DNA of 64,000 nt from contig NZ_CP045118.1 of assembly GCF_009189165.1 (NCBI RefSeq), forward strand, positions 1,984,001 through 2,048,000, given 5' to 3'. Below are positions 17,617 to 25,975 of the stretch, piece after piece; positions within the stretch are counted from its first letter, which is position 1, and the number at the start of each line of letters is the position of its first letter. This DNA comes from Pseudomonas sp. SCB32 (GTDB lineage Bacteria; Pseudomonadota; Gammaproteobacteria; Pseudomonadales; Pseudomonadaceae). The position numbers and the translations under genes are program-made. Under the pieces are notes generated by a model. That model saw only the letters and a program-made list of their open reading frames with translations. It did no database searches and was not told the DNA's origin.

Positions 17617-18720
17617 ATGAACGGAGCCGTCAACATGCGCGCCATCGAAGCGCGTTTCCAGATCGCCTACTCCGGCTTTGGCCTGGATGTGGACCTGCAA
17701 TTGCCGGGGCGCGGCGTCACCGCGCTGTTTGGCCATTCCGGCTCCGGCAAGACCACCTGCCTGCGCTGCGTGGCGGGGCTCGAGCGCGCGCCGCTGGGTC
17801 GCCTGGTGGTGAACGGGGAGGTCTGGCAGGACAGCGCGACGGGCGTGTTCCTGCCGCCGCACAAGCGTGCGCTGGGCTATGTGTTCCAGGACGCCAACCT
17901 GTTCGAGCACCTGTCGGTGCGGCGCAATCTCACCTATGGCATGAAGCGCGTGCCGCGCGACCAGCATCGGGTGGCGCTGGAGCAGGCCACCGAGCTGCTG
18001 GGTATCGGCCACCTGCTGGAGCGCATGCCGGCGAACCTTTCCGGTGGCGAGCGGCAGCGCGTCGGCATGGCCCGCGCCCTGTTGACCAGTCCGCGCCTGC
18101 TGCTGATGGACGAGCCGCTGGCGGCGCTGGACCTCAAGCGCAAGGCGGAAATCCTGCCGTACCTGGAGCGCCTGCACGACGAGCTGGATATCCCGATCCT
18201 GTACGTCAGCCATTCGCCGGACGAAGTGGCGCGGCTGGCCGATCACCTGGTGCTGCTCGACCAGGGCAAGGCGATTGCCAGCGGGCCGGTGGCCCAGACC
18301 CTGGCGCGCACCGACCTGCCGATCTCACACCTGGAAGATGCCGGCGTGGTGATCGACGGGCAGGTGCTGGGGCACAACGCCGAATACGGTTTGCTGAGCG
18401 TGGCGCTGCCGCACTGCGAGCAGCGCATCCGCCTGGCCCATGCGCCGATGGAAAAGGGCCGGGCGCTGCGCATCAAGGTGCAGGCGCGGGACGTCAGCCT
18501 GAGCCTGGAACCGGCGGCGCACAGCAGCATTCTCAACGTGCTGCCGGCGACGGTGGTGGAGATGGTGCCCACGGACAATCCCGCGCACCTGCTGGTGAAG
18601 CTGGACGTGGCCGGCACACCGCTGCTGGCGCGGATCACCCGCTATTCCTTCGACCAGCTCGGCCTGCACGCCGGGCAGGCGGTGTGGGCGCAGATCAAGT
18701 CGGTGGCGTTGCTGGCGTGA
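17617..18720 (+). CDS. modC: Molybdate ABC transporter, ATP-binding protein
   Basis: 367 residues starting [16 protein letters not shown]; the ATG at 17617 has GAGGTGGG upstream, and a second ATG at 17635 is possible. The ATPase domain has Walker [11 protein letters not shown], signature LSGGERQR, Walker [13 protein letters not shown] and the switch His in YVSHSPDE. The C-terminal 100 residues form the Mop/TOBE molybdate-binding domain that senses intracellular molybdate. It starts 8 bases after the modB stop. Confidence 0.95.
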   Translation: MNGAVNMRAIEARFQIAYSGFGLDVDLQLPGRGVTALFGHSGSGKTTCLRCVAGLERAPLGRLVVNGEVWQDSATGVFLPPHKRALGYVFQDANLFEHLSVRRNLTYGMKRVPRDQHRVALEQATELLGIGHLLERMPANLSGGERQRVGMARALLTSPRLLLMDEPLAALDLKRKAEILPYLERLHDELDIPILYVSHSPDEVARLADHLVLLDQGKAIASGPVAQTLARTDLPISHLEDAGVVIDGQVLGHNAEYGLLSVALPHCEQRIRLAHAPMEKGRALRIKVQARDVSLSLEPAAHSSILNVLPATVVEMVPTDNPAHLLVKLDVAGTPLLARITRYSFDQLGLHAGQAVWAQIKSVALLA

Positions 18721-18742
18721 TCCAGGCACCTCACCCGCTTAC

Positions 18743-18823
18743 GTAGGATGGTGTGGAGCGAAGCGATACCCATCGGTCACGTGCACCGGCAGCATGGGTT
18801 TCGCTTCGTTCTACCCATCCTAC
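18743..18823. repeat. GTAGGATGG long hairpin repeat, copy 1
   Basis: Near-perfect inverted repeat starting GTAGGATGGTGTGGAGCGAA and ending with its complement (TTCG.TC.ACCCATCCTAC). A second full copy lies at 41870-41954 and half a copy at 4784-4815. It lies between modC and the porin gene. Confidence 0.75.
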
Positions 18824-18856
18824 GGGGGCCGGATATCTCCGCTCACGGGACAAAGA

Positions 18857-18887
18857 AAAGGGCGGCCAACCAGGGCCGCCCTTTTTT
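18857..18887. terminator. Bidirectional terminator between modC and the porin gene
   Basis: Hairpin AAGGGCGGCC/GGGCCGCCCTT with T runs on the plus side and A run (T on the minus strand) on the other. It can end both modABC and the convergent porin gene. Confidence 0.8.
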
Positions 18888-18902
18888 CCTTCAGGTGACG
18901 CC

Positions 18903-20273
18903 TTACAGCAGCGGAATGGTGTAGCTGACGATCAGGCGGTTCTCGTCCTGGTCGCGCTGGCTGGCGGAGCCGGGGGTGCTGGCGGCGGACAGGCCGCTGC
19001 GCATGGTGGCGTTCTTCCAGGCCAGGCCCAGGCCCTTGAGGGCGCCTTCGGGGATCACGTAGCCCAGCGCGATGTCGCGCTCCCATTCACCCTGGTCGCC
19101 TTGCTTGGTCTTGATGTCGTCGGCGTTCAGGTAGAGCACGCTGAAGGTCAGGCCGGGCACGCCGATGTCGGCGAAGTCGTAGGCGTAGCGGCCGATCCAG
19201 GTGCGCTCGCCAGCGCGGTTGAACTTCAGCAGCTGGGCGTCGGAGATCAGGTAGGTGCTGGTGCCTTCGCCGTCGCCACGGTTGAGGTAGGGGAAGTCGC
19301 TGTCGCCGGTCAGCACCTGGTAGCCGGCGCCGATGCTGTGGCCGCCCAGGGCGTAGCTGAACATGCCGCTGTAGACGTTGTTGTCCACTTCGCCCTTGAC
19401 CTGGTTGCCGCCGTAGTAGCCGCTGCTGACGTAGCCGTCGGCGCGGCCGGAGGCGCTGCTGTTCTTGCCGTCGGAGTCGCTATAGAAGACCCGGATGTCC
19501 GACTTCAGGGTGCCCGGGCCGATGCCCCAGTTATGCACCAGGCCGAGGTAGTTCTGCTTGTAGAAGTTCTCGAGCTCGCCGTAGTAGTACGACAGGGTCA
19601 GGTTCTTGGTGGCCTTGTAGTCGCCGCCGGCGAAGTAGAACTTGTTGCTGTCGCGCGAGTTGGGGCCGCTGCCGTTGGCGCCGGCGATGGACATGCTGCG
19701 CCAGTCGGTGGAGTTGCGGCCCTTGGTGTGGGTCAGCTGGCCGCCGGTCAGGGTCAGGTTGTCGATGTCGGTGGAGGTGGCCTGGCCGCCCTCGTAGGTC
19801 ATCGGCAGCAGGCGGGCGTCGTTGTAGACCACCACCGGCAGCTTGGGCTGCAGGGTGCCGTAGCGGAACTCGGTCTTGGAGACCTTGGCCTTGGCGGTCA
19901 GCCCCAGGCTGCTGAATTCGTCCGCCGCGTGGCCATCGTCCAGTGGGAAGATGGTCCCCGGCTGGCGGTCGATGCCCGGCTTGCCGGCCTTGCCGCCGCC
20001 GTCCAGGCGCACGCCGAGCAGGCCCAGGGCGTCGACGCCGAAGCCCACGGTGCCGGCGGTGAAGCCCGAGGCGTAGTTGAGCATGAAGCCCTGGCCCCAT
20101 TCTTCCTGCTTACTGGGCGAGGCGGAGCCGTTGCGGTTGTCGGTGTTGATGTAGAAGTTGCGCAGGGTGAGGTTGGCCTTGCTGTCCTCGATGAAGCCGC
20201 CTGCGTTCGCCGATTGCGTGATGATGCCGAGCGAGCTGGCTGCAATGGCGAGCGCCAGGGTGTTTCTGGTCAT
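18903..20273 (-). CDS. OprD-family outer-membrane porin
   Basis: 456 residues starting MTRNTLALAIAASSLGIITQ with a cleavable signal ending SANA. The mature protein opens GGFIEDSKANLTLRNFYINTD, the characteristic OprD-family N-terminus, followed by repeated alternating hydrophobic strands of an 18-stranded barrel; it ends with the strand RLIVSYTIPLL. Members import amino acids, peptides or organic acids; the substrate of this one is not evident. A 14-base perfect palindrome TATAGAATTCTATA (20342-20355) lies 70 bases upstream and may be the operator for a regulator. Convergent with modABC. Confidence 0.93.
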   Translation of the reverse strand: MTRNTLALAIAASSLGIITQSANAGGFIEDSKANLTLRNFYINTDNRNGSASPSKQEEWGQGFMLNYASGFTAGTVGFGVDALGLLGVRLDGGGKAGKPGIDRQPGTIFPLDDGHAADEFSSLGLTAKAKVSKTEFRYGTLQPKLPVVVYNDARLLPMTYEGGQATSTDIDNLTLTGGQLTHTKGRNSTDWRSMSIAGANGSGPNSRDSNKFYFAGGDYKATKNLTLSYYYGELENFYKQNYLGLVHNWGIGPGTLKSDIRVFYSDSDGKNSSASGRADGYVSSGYYGGNQVKGEVDNNVYSGMFSYALGGHSIGAGYQVLTGDSDFPYLNRGDGEGTSTYLISDAQLLKFNRAGERTWIGRYAYDFADIGVPGLTFSVLYLNADDIKTKQGDQGEWERDIALGYVIPEGALKGLGLAWKNATMRSGLSAASTPGSASQRDQDENRLIVSYTIPLL

Positions 20274-20341
20274 TCCGTTTGCTCCGAAGTGCGATGTTTT
20301 TCTTGTGGGTACCCAGTTGCCAAGGCTTTCCGGCTTGGGTG

Positions 20342-20355
20342 TATAGAATTCTATA
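20342..20355. promoter_or_regulatory. Perfect palindrome upstream of the porin gene
   Basis: TATAGAATTCTATA is self-complementary over 14 bases and lies 69 bases before the porin start, in an AT-rich stretch fit for a promoter. It may be a dimeric repressor operator. Confidence 0.4.
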
Positions 20356-20477
20356 TAGCGATGAGCGTGCTGACGATTCCCCGGCAGGCAAAACCTGAGG
20401 TTCAAAAGGGGTAGGGGAACGTCTGGGCGGCGTGCATGACGCCAAATTCTGACTTTTAAGTCAAGACTTTATGGCGG

Positions 20478-21200
20478 TCAGATGTCAGCGGGAATCGCCA
20501 CCAGGCTGAGCAGGCGATCACCGAGCAGGCTGAATTGCCCGTCTATTTCCTTGCCGTGGTGCCAATCCGCCGACAGGTCGGTGAGCAATCGCAGGCGGGC
20601 GTGGCCGTCGGCCGACCAGTGGATCAGCTCGGCGTGCTGGAAGTAGAAGCGCTGGCGCACCAGAGGGAAGAGTGCCTTGAACAGGCTCTCCTTGAGCGAG
20701 AAGGTGAGGGTGACCAGCAGCGCCGCCTGCTCGGGGGCGAGCCGGGCCAACTCGCCCGGGGTGAGGATTTCGCCGGCCAGGCGCTGCGCGCGGGCGTCGT
20801 CGAGACGGCTTTCCACATCCAGTCCCAGCCCGCGCCAGGCGCTGGTGCGGGCGACCACGGCGGCGGCCCAGCCATCGCCGTGGGTGATCGAGCCGCAGAA
20901 GTCCTGGGGCCAGACCGGCGCGCGTTCTTCATCGGTACCGGGCACCACGGCGCCGCCACCGCAGGCCTTGAGCGCCGCGCGGGCGCAGAGGCGGCCGGCG
21001 AGGTATTCGGCCTGGCGCTTGGCGACGGCGCGCTGGATGTTCGCCGGGGCCTGCACCTGGCTGGCCTGGAAATCATCGGGCAGCAGGAGGCTGCGATCGA
21101 AGTGGGTGCTGCGCAACTGGCAGCCGGCCAGCGGGGTGGGCAGCGGCCAGTCGGCGGAGAGCGGGGTGCAGAAGGCAGGTAGGGTGGTCATGGGGAGCAT
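20478..21200 (-). CDS. pcpS: 4'-phosphopantetheinyl transferase (PcpS-like)
   Basis: 240 residues. It transfers phosphopantetheine from CoA to acyl and peptidyl carrier proteins. The motifs WPQDFCGSITHGDGWAAAVVA, GLGLDVE (metal-binding Asp and Glu) and FSLKESLFKALFP (Glu and Lys of the WxxKEA-type site) are in order. In P. aeruginosa a single such enzyme of about this length (PcpS, 242 residues) serves both primary and secondary metabolism; this gene sits in the same neighbourhood. The start at 21200 fits that protein's length, but an ATG at 21191 is equally possible. Neither has a strong ribosome-binding site. Confidence 0.92.
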   Translation of the reverse strand: MLPMTTLPAFCTPLSADWPLPTPLAGCQLRSTHFDRSLLLPDDFQASQVQAPANIQRAVAKRQAEYLAGRLCARAALKACGGGAVVPGTDEERAPVWPQDFCGSITHGDGWAAAVVARTSAWRGLGLDVESRLDDARAQRLAGEILTPGELARLAPEQAALLVTLTFSLKESLFKALFPLVRQRFYFQHAELIHWSADGHARLRLLTDLSADWHHGKEIDGQFSLLGDRLLSLVAIPADI

Positions 21201-21204
21201 TCTG

Positions 21205-21420
21205 CCGCGCCAGAACGTGGCTCACCAGTCACGCGGCGATTACATTCCTTTGCAAACCTTCACCAAAGGCGTACGGACTCATCGGCCCGGCTTTGCCAAA
21301 CTGCCGGTCGCGTTTCCCAATGGGGACGCAGGTGAGGTTGTTGTCGGGGCGCCGCCAAGGCGGGCTCCGGCCTTTACACTTGATTGAGTGCGGGAGCCCC
21401 CAGGGGCTCCCGTTTTTTTT
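21205..21420 (+). ncRNA. Candidate small RNA ending in a strong terminator
   Basis: The region between the pcpS start and the dienelactone hydrolase stop has no convincing gene, yet ends in a strong plus-strand terminator (21391-21420, hairpin plus eight T). No plus-strand gene lies upstream to use it, because pcpS runs the other way. The simplest explanation is a plus-strand small RNA beginning somewhere after 21200. Promoter position is not clear. Confidence 0.35.
21391..21420 (+). terminator. Strong plus-strand intrinsic terminator
   Basis: CGGGAGCCCC and its complement GGGGCTCCCG around a two-base loop, followed by TTTTTTTT. The minus strand has no T run on the other side, so it acts only on plus-strand transcripts. 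Confidence 0.85.
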
Positions 21421-21449
21421 GTGCCGCGCTTTTGTAGGCAGAGAAAGGC

Positions 21450-22241
21450 TCAGGACTTCTCGTCGAAGAGGCTCTTGAAGAACGCCTGCAGGTCAGCCCA
21501 GGACTTCTGGTCAGCGGTCTTGTCGTAGCCGACGTCGAGGCCGTGGCCCTTGTGCTTGTCGGCGTCCGGGTTGGTGAAGCTGTGCTTGGCGCCCGGCTGT
21601 ACCACCAGTTTGTAGTCAACCTTGGCGTTGTCCATTTCGGTCTTGAAGGCGGCCACGCTTTCGGGCGGCACCAGCGTATCGGCGCCGCCGTGCTCGACCA
21701 GTATCCTGGCCTTCACCGTGCCCGGTTGCGCGGGCGTGTCGGTGGCCAGCACGCCGTGGAAGCTCGCCACGCCCGCCAGCGGCAGGCCGGCGCGAGCCAT
21801 GTTCAGGACCACTCCACCACCGAAGCAGTAGCCGATCGCGGCGATCTTGCCCGGGTCGGTCTGCGGCTGTTTCTTCAGCAGATCGAGACCGGCCTGGAAG
21901 CGCGCCTTGGCAGCGTCGGCATTCTTCGTCGCTTCGGCCATGAAGGCCTTGGCGTCGTTGGGGTGCTCGGTGTGCTTGCCGCCGCCGTACATGTCGATCG
22001 CCAGCGCGCTGTAGCCCAGTGCGGCAAGATCGCGGGCGCGGCGTTTGGCGTAGTCGTTGAGTCCCCACCATTCGTGTACCACCAGCACGCCGGGGCGGAT
22101 ACCGGACTTGGCGTCGTCGTAGGCGAAGTAGCCGATCATCCTGGTGCCGTCGGCGGACTGGTAGGGGATTTCCTGTGTCTTGATCGCGGCGCCGGCGCTG
22201 GCGGCGAAGGTGAACAGCAGCAATGCGGTGAACAGGCGCAT
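21450..22241 (-). CDS. Secreted dienelactone hydrolase-family protein
   Basis: 263 residues with a signal peptide MRLFTALLLFTFAASAGAA. The alpha/beta-hydrolase core has VLVVHEWWGLNDYAKRRA, the nucleophile Cys in IGYCFGGGVVL, an Asp in EHGGADTLVPP and a His in GAKHSFTNPDADKHKG: the Cys-Asp-His triad of dienelactone hydrolases. Family members open lactones in aromatic degradation, but this exported form has no known substrate. It is the homologue of the gene beside pcpS in P. aeruginosa (PA1166 by position). Confidence 0.88.
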   Translation of the reverse strand: MRLFTALLLFTFAASAGAAIKTQEIPYQSADGTRMIGYFAYDDAKSGIRPGVLVVHEWWGLNDYAKRRARDLAALGYSALAIDMYGGGKHTEHPNDAKAFMAEATKNADAAKARFQAGLDLLKKQPQTDPGKIAAIGYCFGGGVVLNMARAGLPLAGVASFHGVLATDTPAQPGTVKARILVEHGGADTLVPPESVAAFKTEMDNAKVDYKLVVQPGAKHSFTNPDADKHKGHGLDVGYDKTADQKSWADLQAFFKSLFDEKS

Positions 22242-22410
22242 GGGATGTCTCCGTGGCGGTGGCCAAAGGCAACCCTGAGAAGATAGCCGCTTCTGCGACA
22301 AGCGCCCGCTGATGTGGCCGCAACCGCTCAAGCGCGCGGCGGTGGGTGAAAGACGAGGCGCCCTCGACTACCCTTTGCGCCATTCCCCCGCCCCGGAAAG
22401 CGATTGGCTG

Positions 22411-23085
22411 ATGCTCGACCTGAGTACCTGGAACCTGACCATTCCCCAGCGCGGCCCGGCCGCGACCATTTCCACCGCGACGTTGAACCGCGATTACCAG
22501 AGTCCTTATTTCCAGCGCAGTGCCAATGGCGTGGAGTTCTGGGTGCCGGTCAATGGTGCGCATACCCACGGCAGCGAGTACCCGCGCACCGAGCTGCGCG
22601 AAACCGCGGCCAACGGTGCGCTGTCGTTCTGGCGCTATCCGAAGGCCGACAATAACCTGCTGGTCGCTACCCTGCGGGTCGATGCGGTACCGTCCAGCCG
22701 GCGCATGGTGATCGGGCAGATCCACAGCAACGGCAGCGGCAGTGCCGAAGCGCTGCCGCTGGTGAAACTGGTCTACCAGCAGCGCCTGAACCTGGGCCGT
22801 GTGCAGGCGCTGGTGCGTGAGCATCCCGATGATGTCTCCACCCGCACCTACACCGTGTATGAAGGCATCGCGCTGGGTGAGGCGTTCAGTTACCGGCTGG
22901 GCATATCGCGCAGTGGCCTGTTGAGCATCCAGGTCAAGGACGGCCAAGTGACCCAGCAACTGGACCCGCAGTGGGCCTTCCAGGGGCTGTACTTCAAAGC
23001 CGGGCTCTATTTGCAGGACAATCGTGGGCCTGCGAGCGAAGGTGGTCGGGCCATCTTCAGCAATCTCACCGTTTATCACCAATGA
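22411..23085 (+). CDS. PL7-family alginate lyase
   Basis: 224 residues starting MLDLSTWNLTIPQRGPA. All three polysaccharide lyase family 7 signatures are present: YPRTELRETAA (catalytic Arg), IGQIHSNG (Gln and His) and YFKAGLYLQD (catalytic Tyr). It cleaves alginate by beta-elimination. Like the P. aeruginosa counterpart (PA1167) it lacks a signal peptide; the frame is open upstream, but the ATG at 22411 is where the homologous protein begins. Its stop codon overlaps the first possible start of the transglycosylase gene. Confidence 0.9.
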   Translation: MLDLSTWNLTIPQRGPAATISTATLNRDYQSPYFQRSANGVEFWVPVNGAHTHGSEYPRTELRETAANGALSFWRYPKADNNLLVATLRVDAVPSSRRMVIGQIHSNGSGSAEALPLVKLVYQQRLNLGRVQALVREHPDDVSTRTYTVYEGIALGEAFSYRLGISRSGLLSIQVKDGQVTQQLDPQWAFQGLYFKAGLYLQDNRGPASEGGRAIFSNLTVYHQ

Positions 23086-23096
23086 GGATGTATTCC

Positions 23097-24290
23097 ATGG
23101 CGTTGCGCAATTCCCTGGCCCTTTTCCTGCTGTTGCCGGCCGTGCTGGCGCAGGCGGCGCCGGGCGACGACTTCGGTGGCTGCCTGGATCGCCTGCGGGG
23201 CCCGGCGCAGGCCAGCGGCGTCAGTGCTGCCAGCTACGCGCGCTATACCCAGGGGCTGCAGGCGGACATGAGCGTGCTGCCGCTGCTCGACGCGCAACCG
23301 GAGTTCACCACGCCGATCTGGGATTACCTGGCCGGGCTGGTGGACGAGCAGCGCGTCGCTGACGGCAAGGCCAGAATGGCAGAGCACGCCGAGCTGCTGC
23401 GCAAGGTCGCCGCGCGCTACCAGGTCGACCCGGCCGCCGTGGTCGCGGTGTGGGGTGTGGAGAGTGATTACGGGCGTATCACCGGCAAGCGGCCGCTACT
23501 GGTCTCGCTGTCCACCTTGTCGTGCTATGGCCGTCGCCAGTCGTTCTTCCAGGGCGAGTTCTTCGCCACGCTCAAGTTGCTGCAGCAGGGCGACATCCGT
23601 GACAGCGGCATCACCGGCTCCTGGGCCGGCGCCTTCGGCCAGACGCAGTTCATGCCGTCCACTTATGCCCGCATCGCCGAGGATTTCGACGGCGATGGCC
23701 ATCGCGACCTGGTGGGCAGCACCGCCGATGCCCTGGCATCCACTGCCAACTACCTGCGCAAGGCGGGCTGGCGCGAAGGCCAACCCTGGGGCTACGAGGT
23801 GAAACTGCCGGCGGGCTTCGACCCGGCGCTGGCCGGGCGCACCAAACGCCGGGCGATTTCCGATTGGACCGCACGCGGCGTTAAACGCATCGATGGCAAG
23901 CCGATCCCGAACATCGACTCGAAGGCCGCCATCCTGTTGCCAGCCGGGGCGCAGGGACCGGCGTTCATGGTGTTGCGCAACTACGATGCCATCTATTCCT
24001 ACAACGCGGCAGAGAGCTATGCGCTGGCCATCTCCCTGCTGTCCGACCGCCTGCGCGGCGAACCGGGCCTGCGCACGCCCTGGCCGACCGATGATCCCGG
24101 CCTGAGCCGGGCGCAGCGCAAGGAATTGCAGGAGTTGCTGATCAAGCACGGTTACGACATCGGCAACGCCGACGGCATGATCGGCGACGTATCGCGCCGG
24201 GCGATCCAGGAAGAGCAGCGCAAGCGCGGCATCAGCCCGGCTGACGGGCGTGCGGGGCAGAAGATTCTCAAGGCGCTGCAGGGCGAGTAA
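23097..24290 (+). CDS. sltB: Lytic murein transglycosylase, SltB/MltB family
   Basis: 397 residues with signal MALRNSLALFLLLPAVLAQA; the ATG at 23097 has GAGG at the right distance, although ATGs at 23082 and 23088 are in frame. The catalytic domain (about residues 28-330) includes VVAVWGVESDYGR with the catalytic Glu and GSWAGAFGQTQFMPSTY. The C-terminal 65 residues are a peptidoglycan-binding domain (LQELLIKHGYDIGNADGMIGDVSRRAI). It cuts the glycan backbone to form 1,6-anhydro ends in the periplasm. It is followed by a strong terminator. Confidence 0.93.
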   Translation: MALRNSLALFLLLPAVLAQAAPGDDFGGCLDRLRGPAQASGVSAASYARYTQGLQADMSVLPLLDAQPEFTTPIWDYLAGLVDEQRVADGKARMAEHAELLRKVAARYQVDPAAVVAVWGVESDYGRITGKRPLLVSLSTLSCYGRRQSFFQGEFFATLKLLQQGDIRDSGITGSWAGAFGQTQFMPSTYARIAEDFDGDGHRDLVGSTADALASTANYLRKAGWREGQPWGYEVKLPAGFDPALAGRTKRRAISDWTARGVKRIDGKPIPNIDSKAAILLPAGAQGPAFMVLRNYDAIYSYNAAESYALAISLLSDRLRGEPGLRTPWPTDDPGLSRAQRKELQELLIKHGYDIGNADGMIGDVSRRAIQEEQRKRGISPADGRAGQKILKALQGE

Positions 24291-24320
24291 AAGACGCCGT
24301 CTCCACGTCCCCGGACTACT

Positions 24321-24356
24321 GAGGCCCCGGTATATGCCGGGGCCTCTGCTTTTGTA
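24321..24356 (+). terminator. Terminator after the transglycosylase gene
   Basis: Perfect ten-base arms GAGGCCCCGG/CCGGGGCCTC, then TGCTTTTG. Confidence 0.75.
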
Positions 24357-24445
24357 AGCGCGGATGATGCCCTGCCGTTGCGGGAGCGCCTATGGGCGCA
24401 ATCGCGGGCATGGCCCGCTCCTACGAAAGCATATGCACCGCATGG

Positions 24446-24780
24446 CTCTGGCACAGGCTCTGGATTTAAGGATTTCCAGAGAAACTTCCGTACGCACCGG
24501 AGCGCCCCTTCAGGAGGCCGAGTGGAATCGAAGTTTCAGGGGTTGAGCGGCATGGATGCCGCGAGAGCCGCGATGGGCCAGGGATGGCCCTTCGACGGGG
24601 GGACGCCTAGTTCGTGCCCCTGAAACTTCGATGGAACGAGGGAATTCTTCGCCTAAGCGAAAAACCGGATGTAGGGGCAAGACTTTTGGTTACTTTGCGT
24701 GGGGCGGCCATCCGTCGTTTGGCAAAGTAACGCGCCCGAGGGGGCGAAACAAAATCTCCCAGCGCACGCCGAAGCGGCGC
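24446..24780 (+). repeat. Structured ~300-bp dispersed element, copy C
   Basis: Complete copy, 335 bases. It opens with the CTCTGG...CCAGAG stem (24446-24480), then CAGGAGGCCGAGTGG, outer stem GTTTCAGGGG/CCCCTGAAAC, arm GCGGCATGGATGCCGC, arm GGGCC...GGCCC, hairpin TTCGC/GCGAA, hairpin ACTTTGC/GCAAAGT with a longer loop than copy A, CGCCCGAGGGGGCG and the final GCCG/CGGC hairpin. A REP hairpin lies just upstream (24390-24425) and a GCGTTATACGCCCTAC palindrome just downstream (24800-24834). The gene-free interval 24291-24870 holds nothing else. Confidence 0.85.
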
Positions 24781-24870
24781 AGAAACGCCGAACCAGACGG
24801 CGTATAACGCCTGAGGCGTTATACGCCCTACGTCGTGCCACCGAATGCCGTTGTGTGCCTCCCGGTAGCC

Positions 24871-25470
24871 TCACTCCCACCCCTTCACCCCACTCATGTC
24901 CGGCAGGTGGTGGGCGATGCCCTTGTGGCAGTCGATGCAGGTGGCCCCTCCGGAGGCCAGCGCCGTGGAGTGCATCTGCCGGGCGCGCTGGCTCTGGCGG
25001 GTGAAGTCCATGGACTCGAAGTTGTGGCAGTTGCGGCACTCCAGCGAGTCGTTGGCTTTCAGCCGCGCCCATTCGTGTTCGGCCAGTTCGCGGCGGTGGT
25101 CGAGGAATTTCTCCCGCGTGTTGATGGTGCCGAAGATCTTGCCCCAGACCTCCTTGGATGCCTGCATCTTGCGCGCGATCTTGTCGGTCCACTTGTGCGG
25201 CACGTGGCAGTCCGGGCAGGTGGCGCGTACGCCGGAGCGGTTGCTGTAGTGGATGGTGTCCTTGAGCTCTACGAAGACGTTGTCGCGCATCTCGTGGCAG
25301 GAGGTGCAGAAGGCTTCGGTGTTGGTCGCCTCCAGTGCGGTGTTGAAGCCGCCCCAGAAGATGATCCCGGCGATGAACCCGGCCAGGGTCAGGAAGCCCA
25401 GGCTGTAGTGCACGCTGGGCCGGCGCAGGATGGTCCAGTAACCCGTGAGCCAGGCGAACAATGCTTTCAT
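24871..25470 (-). CDS. napC: Tetraheme c-type cytochrome NapC
   Basis: 199 residues: an N-terminal membrane anchor (residues 25-45), then four CxxCH heme sites, CTSCH, CPDCH, CRNCH and CIDCH, each followed by typical NapC/NirT sequence. It takes electrons from the quinol pool and passes them to NapB/NapA. Last gene of napEFDABC. The final residues [13 protein letters not shown] are usual for the family. Confidence 0.96.
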   Translation of the reverse strand: MKALFAWLTGYWTILRRPSVHYSLGFLTLAGFIAGIIFWGGFNTALEATNTEAFCTSCHEMRDNVFVELKDTIHYSNRSGVRATCPDCHVPHKWTDKIARKMQASKEVWGKIFGTINTREKFLDHRRELAEHEWARLKANDSLECRNCHNFESMDFTRQSQRARQMHSTALASGGATCIDCHKGIAHHLPDMSGVKGWE

Positions 25471-25479
25471 GGCGCCTCC

Positions 25480-25965
25480 TCAGGGTTTGCCGTTCGCAGC
25501 GGCGTCGCGCTGGAGGATGGTGTCGATGTCTTCGAAGGTGTTGCCCACCAGCGGCTTCGCGTCCGTCTGCGGGACGTGGCACTGCACGCAGAAGTAGCGG
25601 CGTGGCGCCACCGCAGCCAGCGGCTGGCCGTCGCGGTCCATGTAGTGGGTGATGCTGATCATCGGCGCCTGCACCCGCGCGCTGTTGGAGCGGCTGTGGC
25701 AGGACAGGCACTTGTTGCTGTTGGTGTCGATACGGTAGCCGGTGATGGTGTGCGGGATGGTCGGCGGCTGCTCGGGGTAGTTGCGCTCGCGGCGCACGTC
25801 CTTGTTCTCGTCGTTGGCCAGCGGCGGCGCGGGGCGGTCCTGGGTGATGGTGCCGCCGGGGCGGCGGCCATCCGGGGCCGGGGCGTCCAGCGGGTAGTTC
25901 ACGTCGGCGGCCAGCGCGGGCAGGCCAATCAGCAGCAGGAGCAGGGCGGTCAGAGTCGTTTTCAT
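25480..25965 (-). CDS. napB: Diheme cytochrome c NapB, small subunit of periplasmic nitrate reductase
   Basis: 161 residues with a signal peptide MKTTLTALLLLLIGLPALAA. Two heme-binding sites are present, KCLSCH and FCVQCH. It passes electrons from NapC to the catalytic subunit NapA. It lies 10 bases from both napA and napC. Confidence 0.96.
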   Translation of the reverse strand: MKTTLTALLLLLIGLPALAADVNYPLDAPAPDGRRPGGTITQDRPAPPLANDENKDVRRERNYPEQPPTIPHTITGYRIDTNSNKCLSCHSRSNSARVQAPMISITHYMDRDGQPLAAVAPRRYFCVQCHVPQTDAKPLVGNTFEDIDTILQRDAAANGKP

Positions 25966-25975
25966 CGCGCGTTCC

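Noticed and set aside
23082..23096. Upstream start (MRMYS) for the transglycosylase
   Set aside because: It would overlap the alginate lyase stop and precede the signal peptide with extra residues; the ATG at 23097 has a better-placed ribosome-binding site.
24653..25711. 352-residue frame overlapping napC and napB
   Set aside because: Out-of-frame reading of two cytochrome genes joined to repeat C; no heme motifs in this frame.
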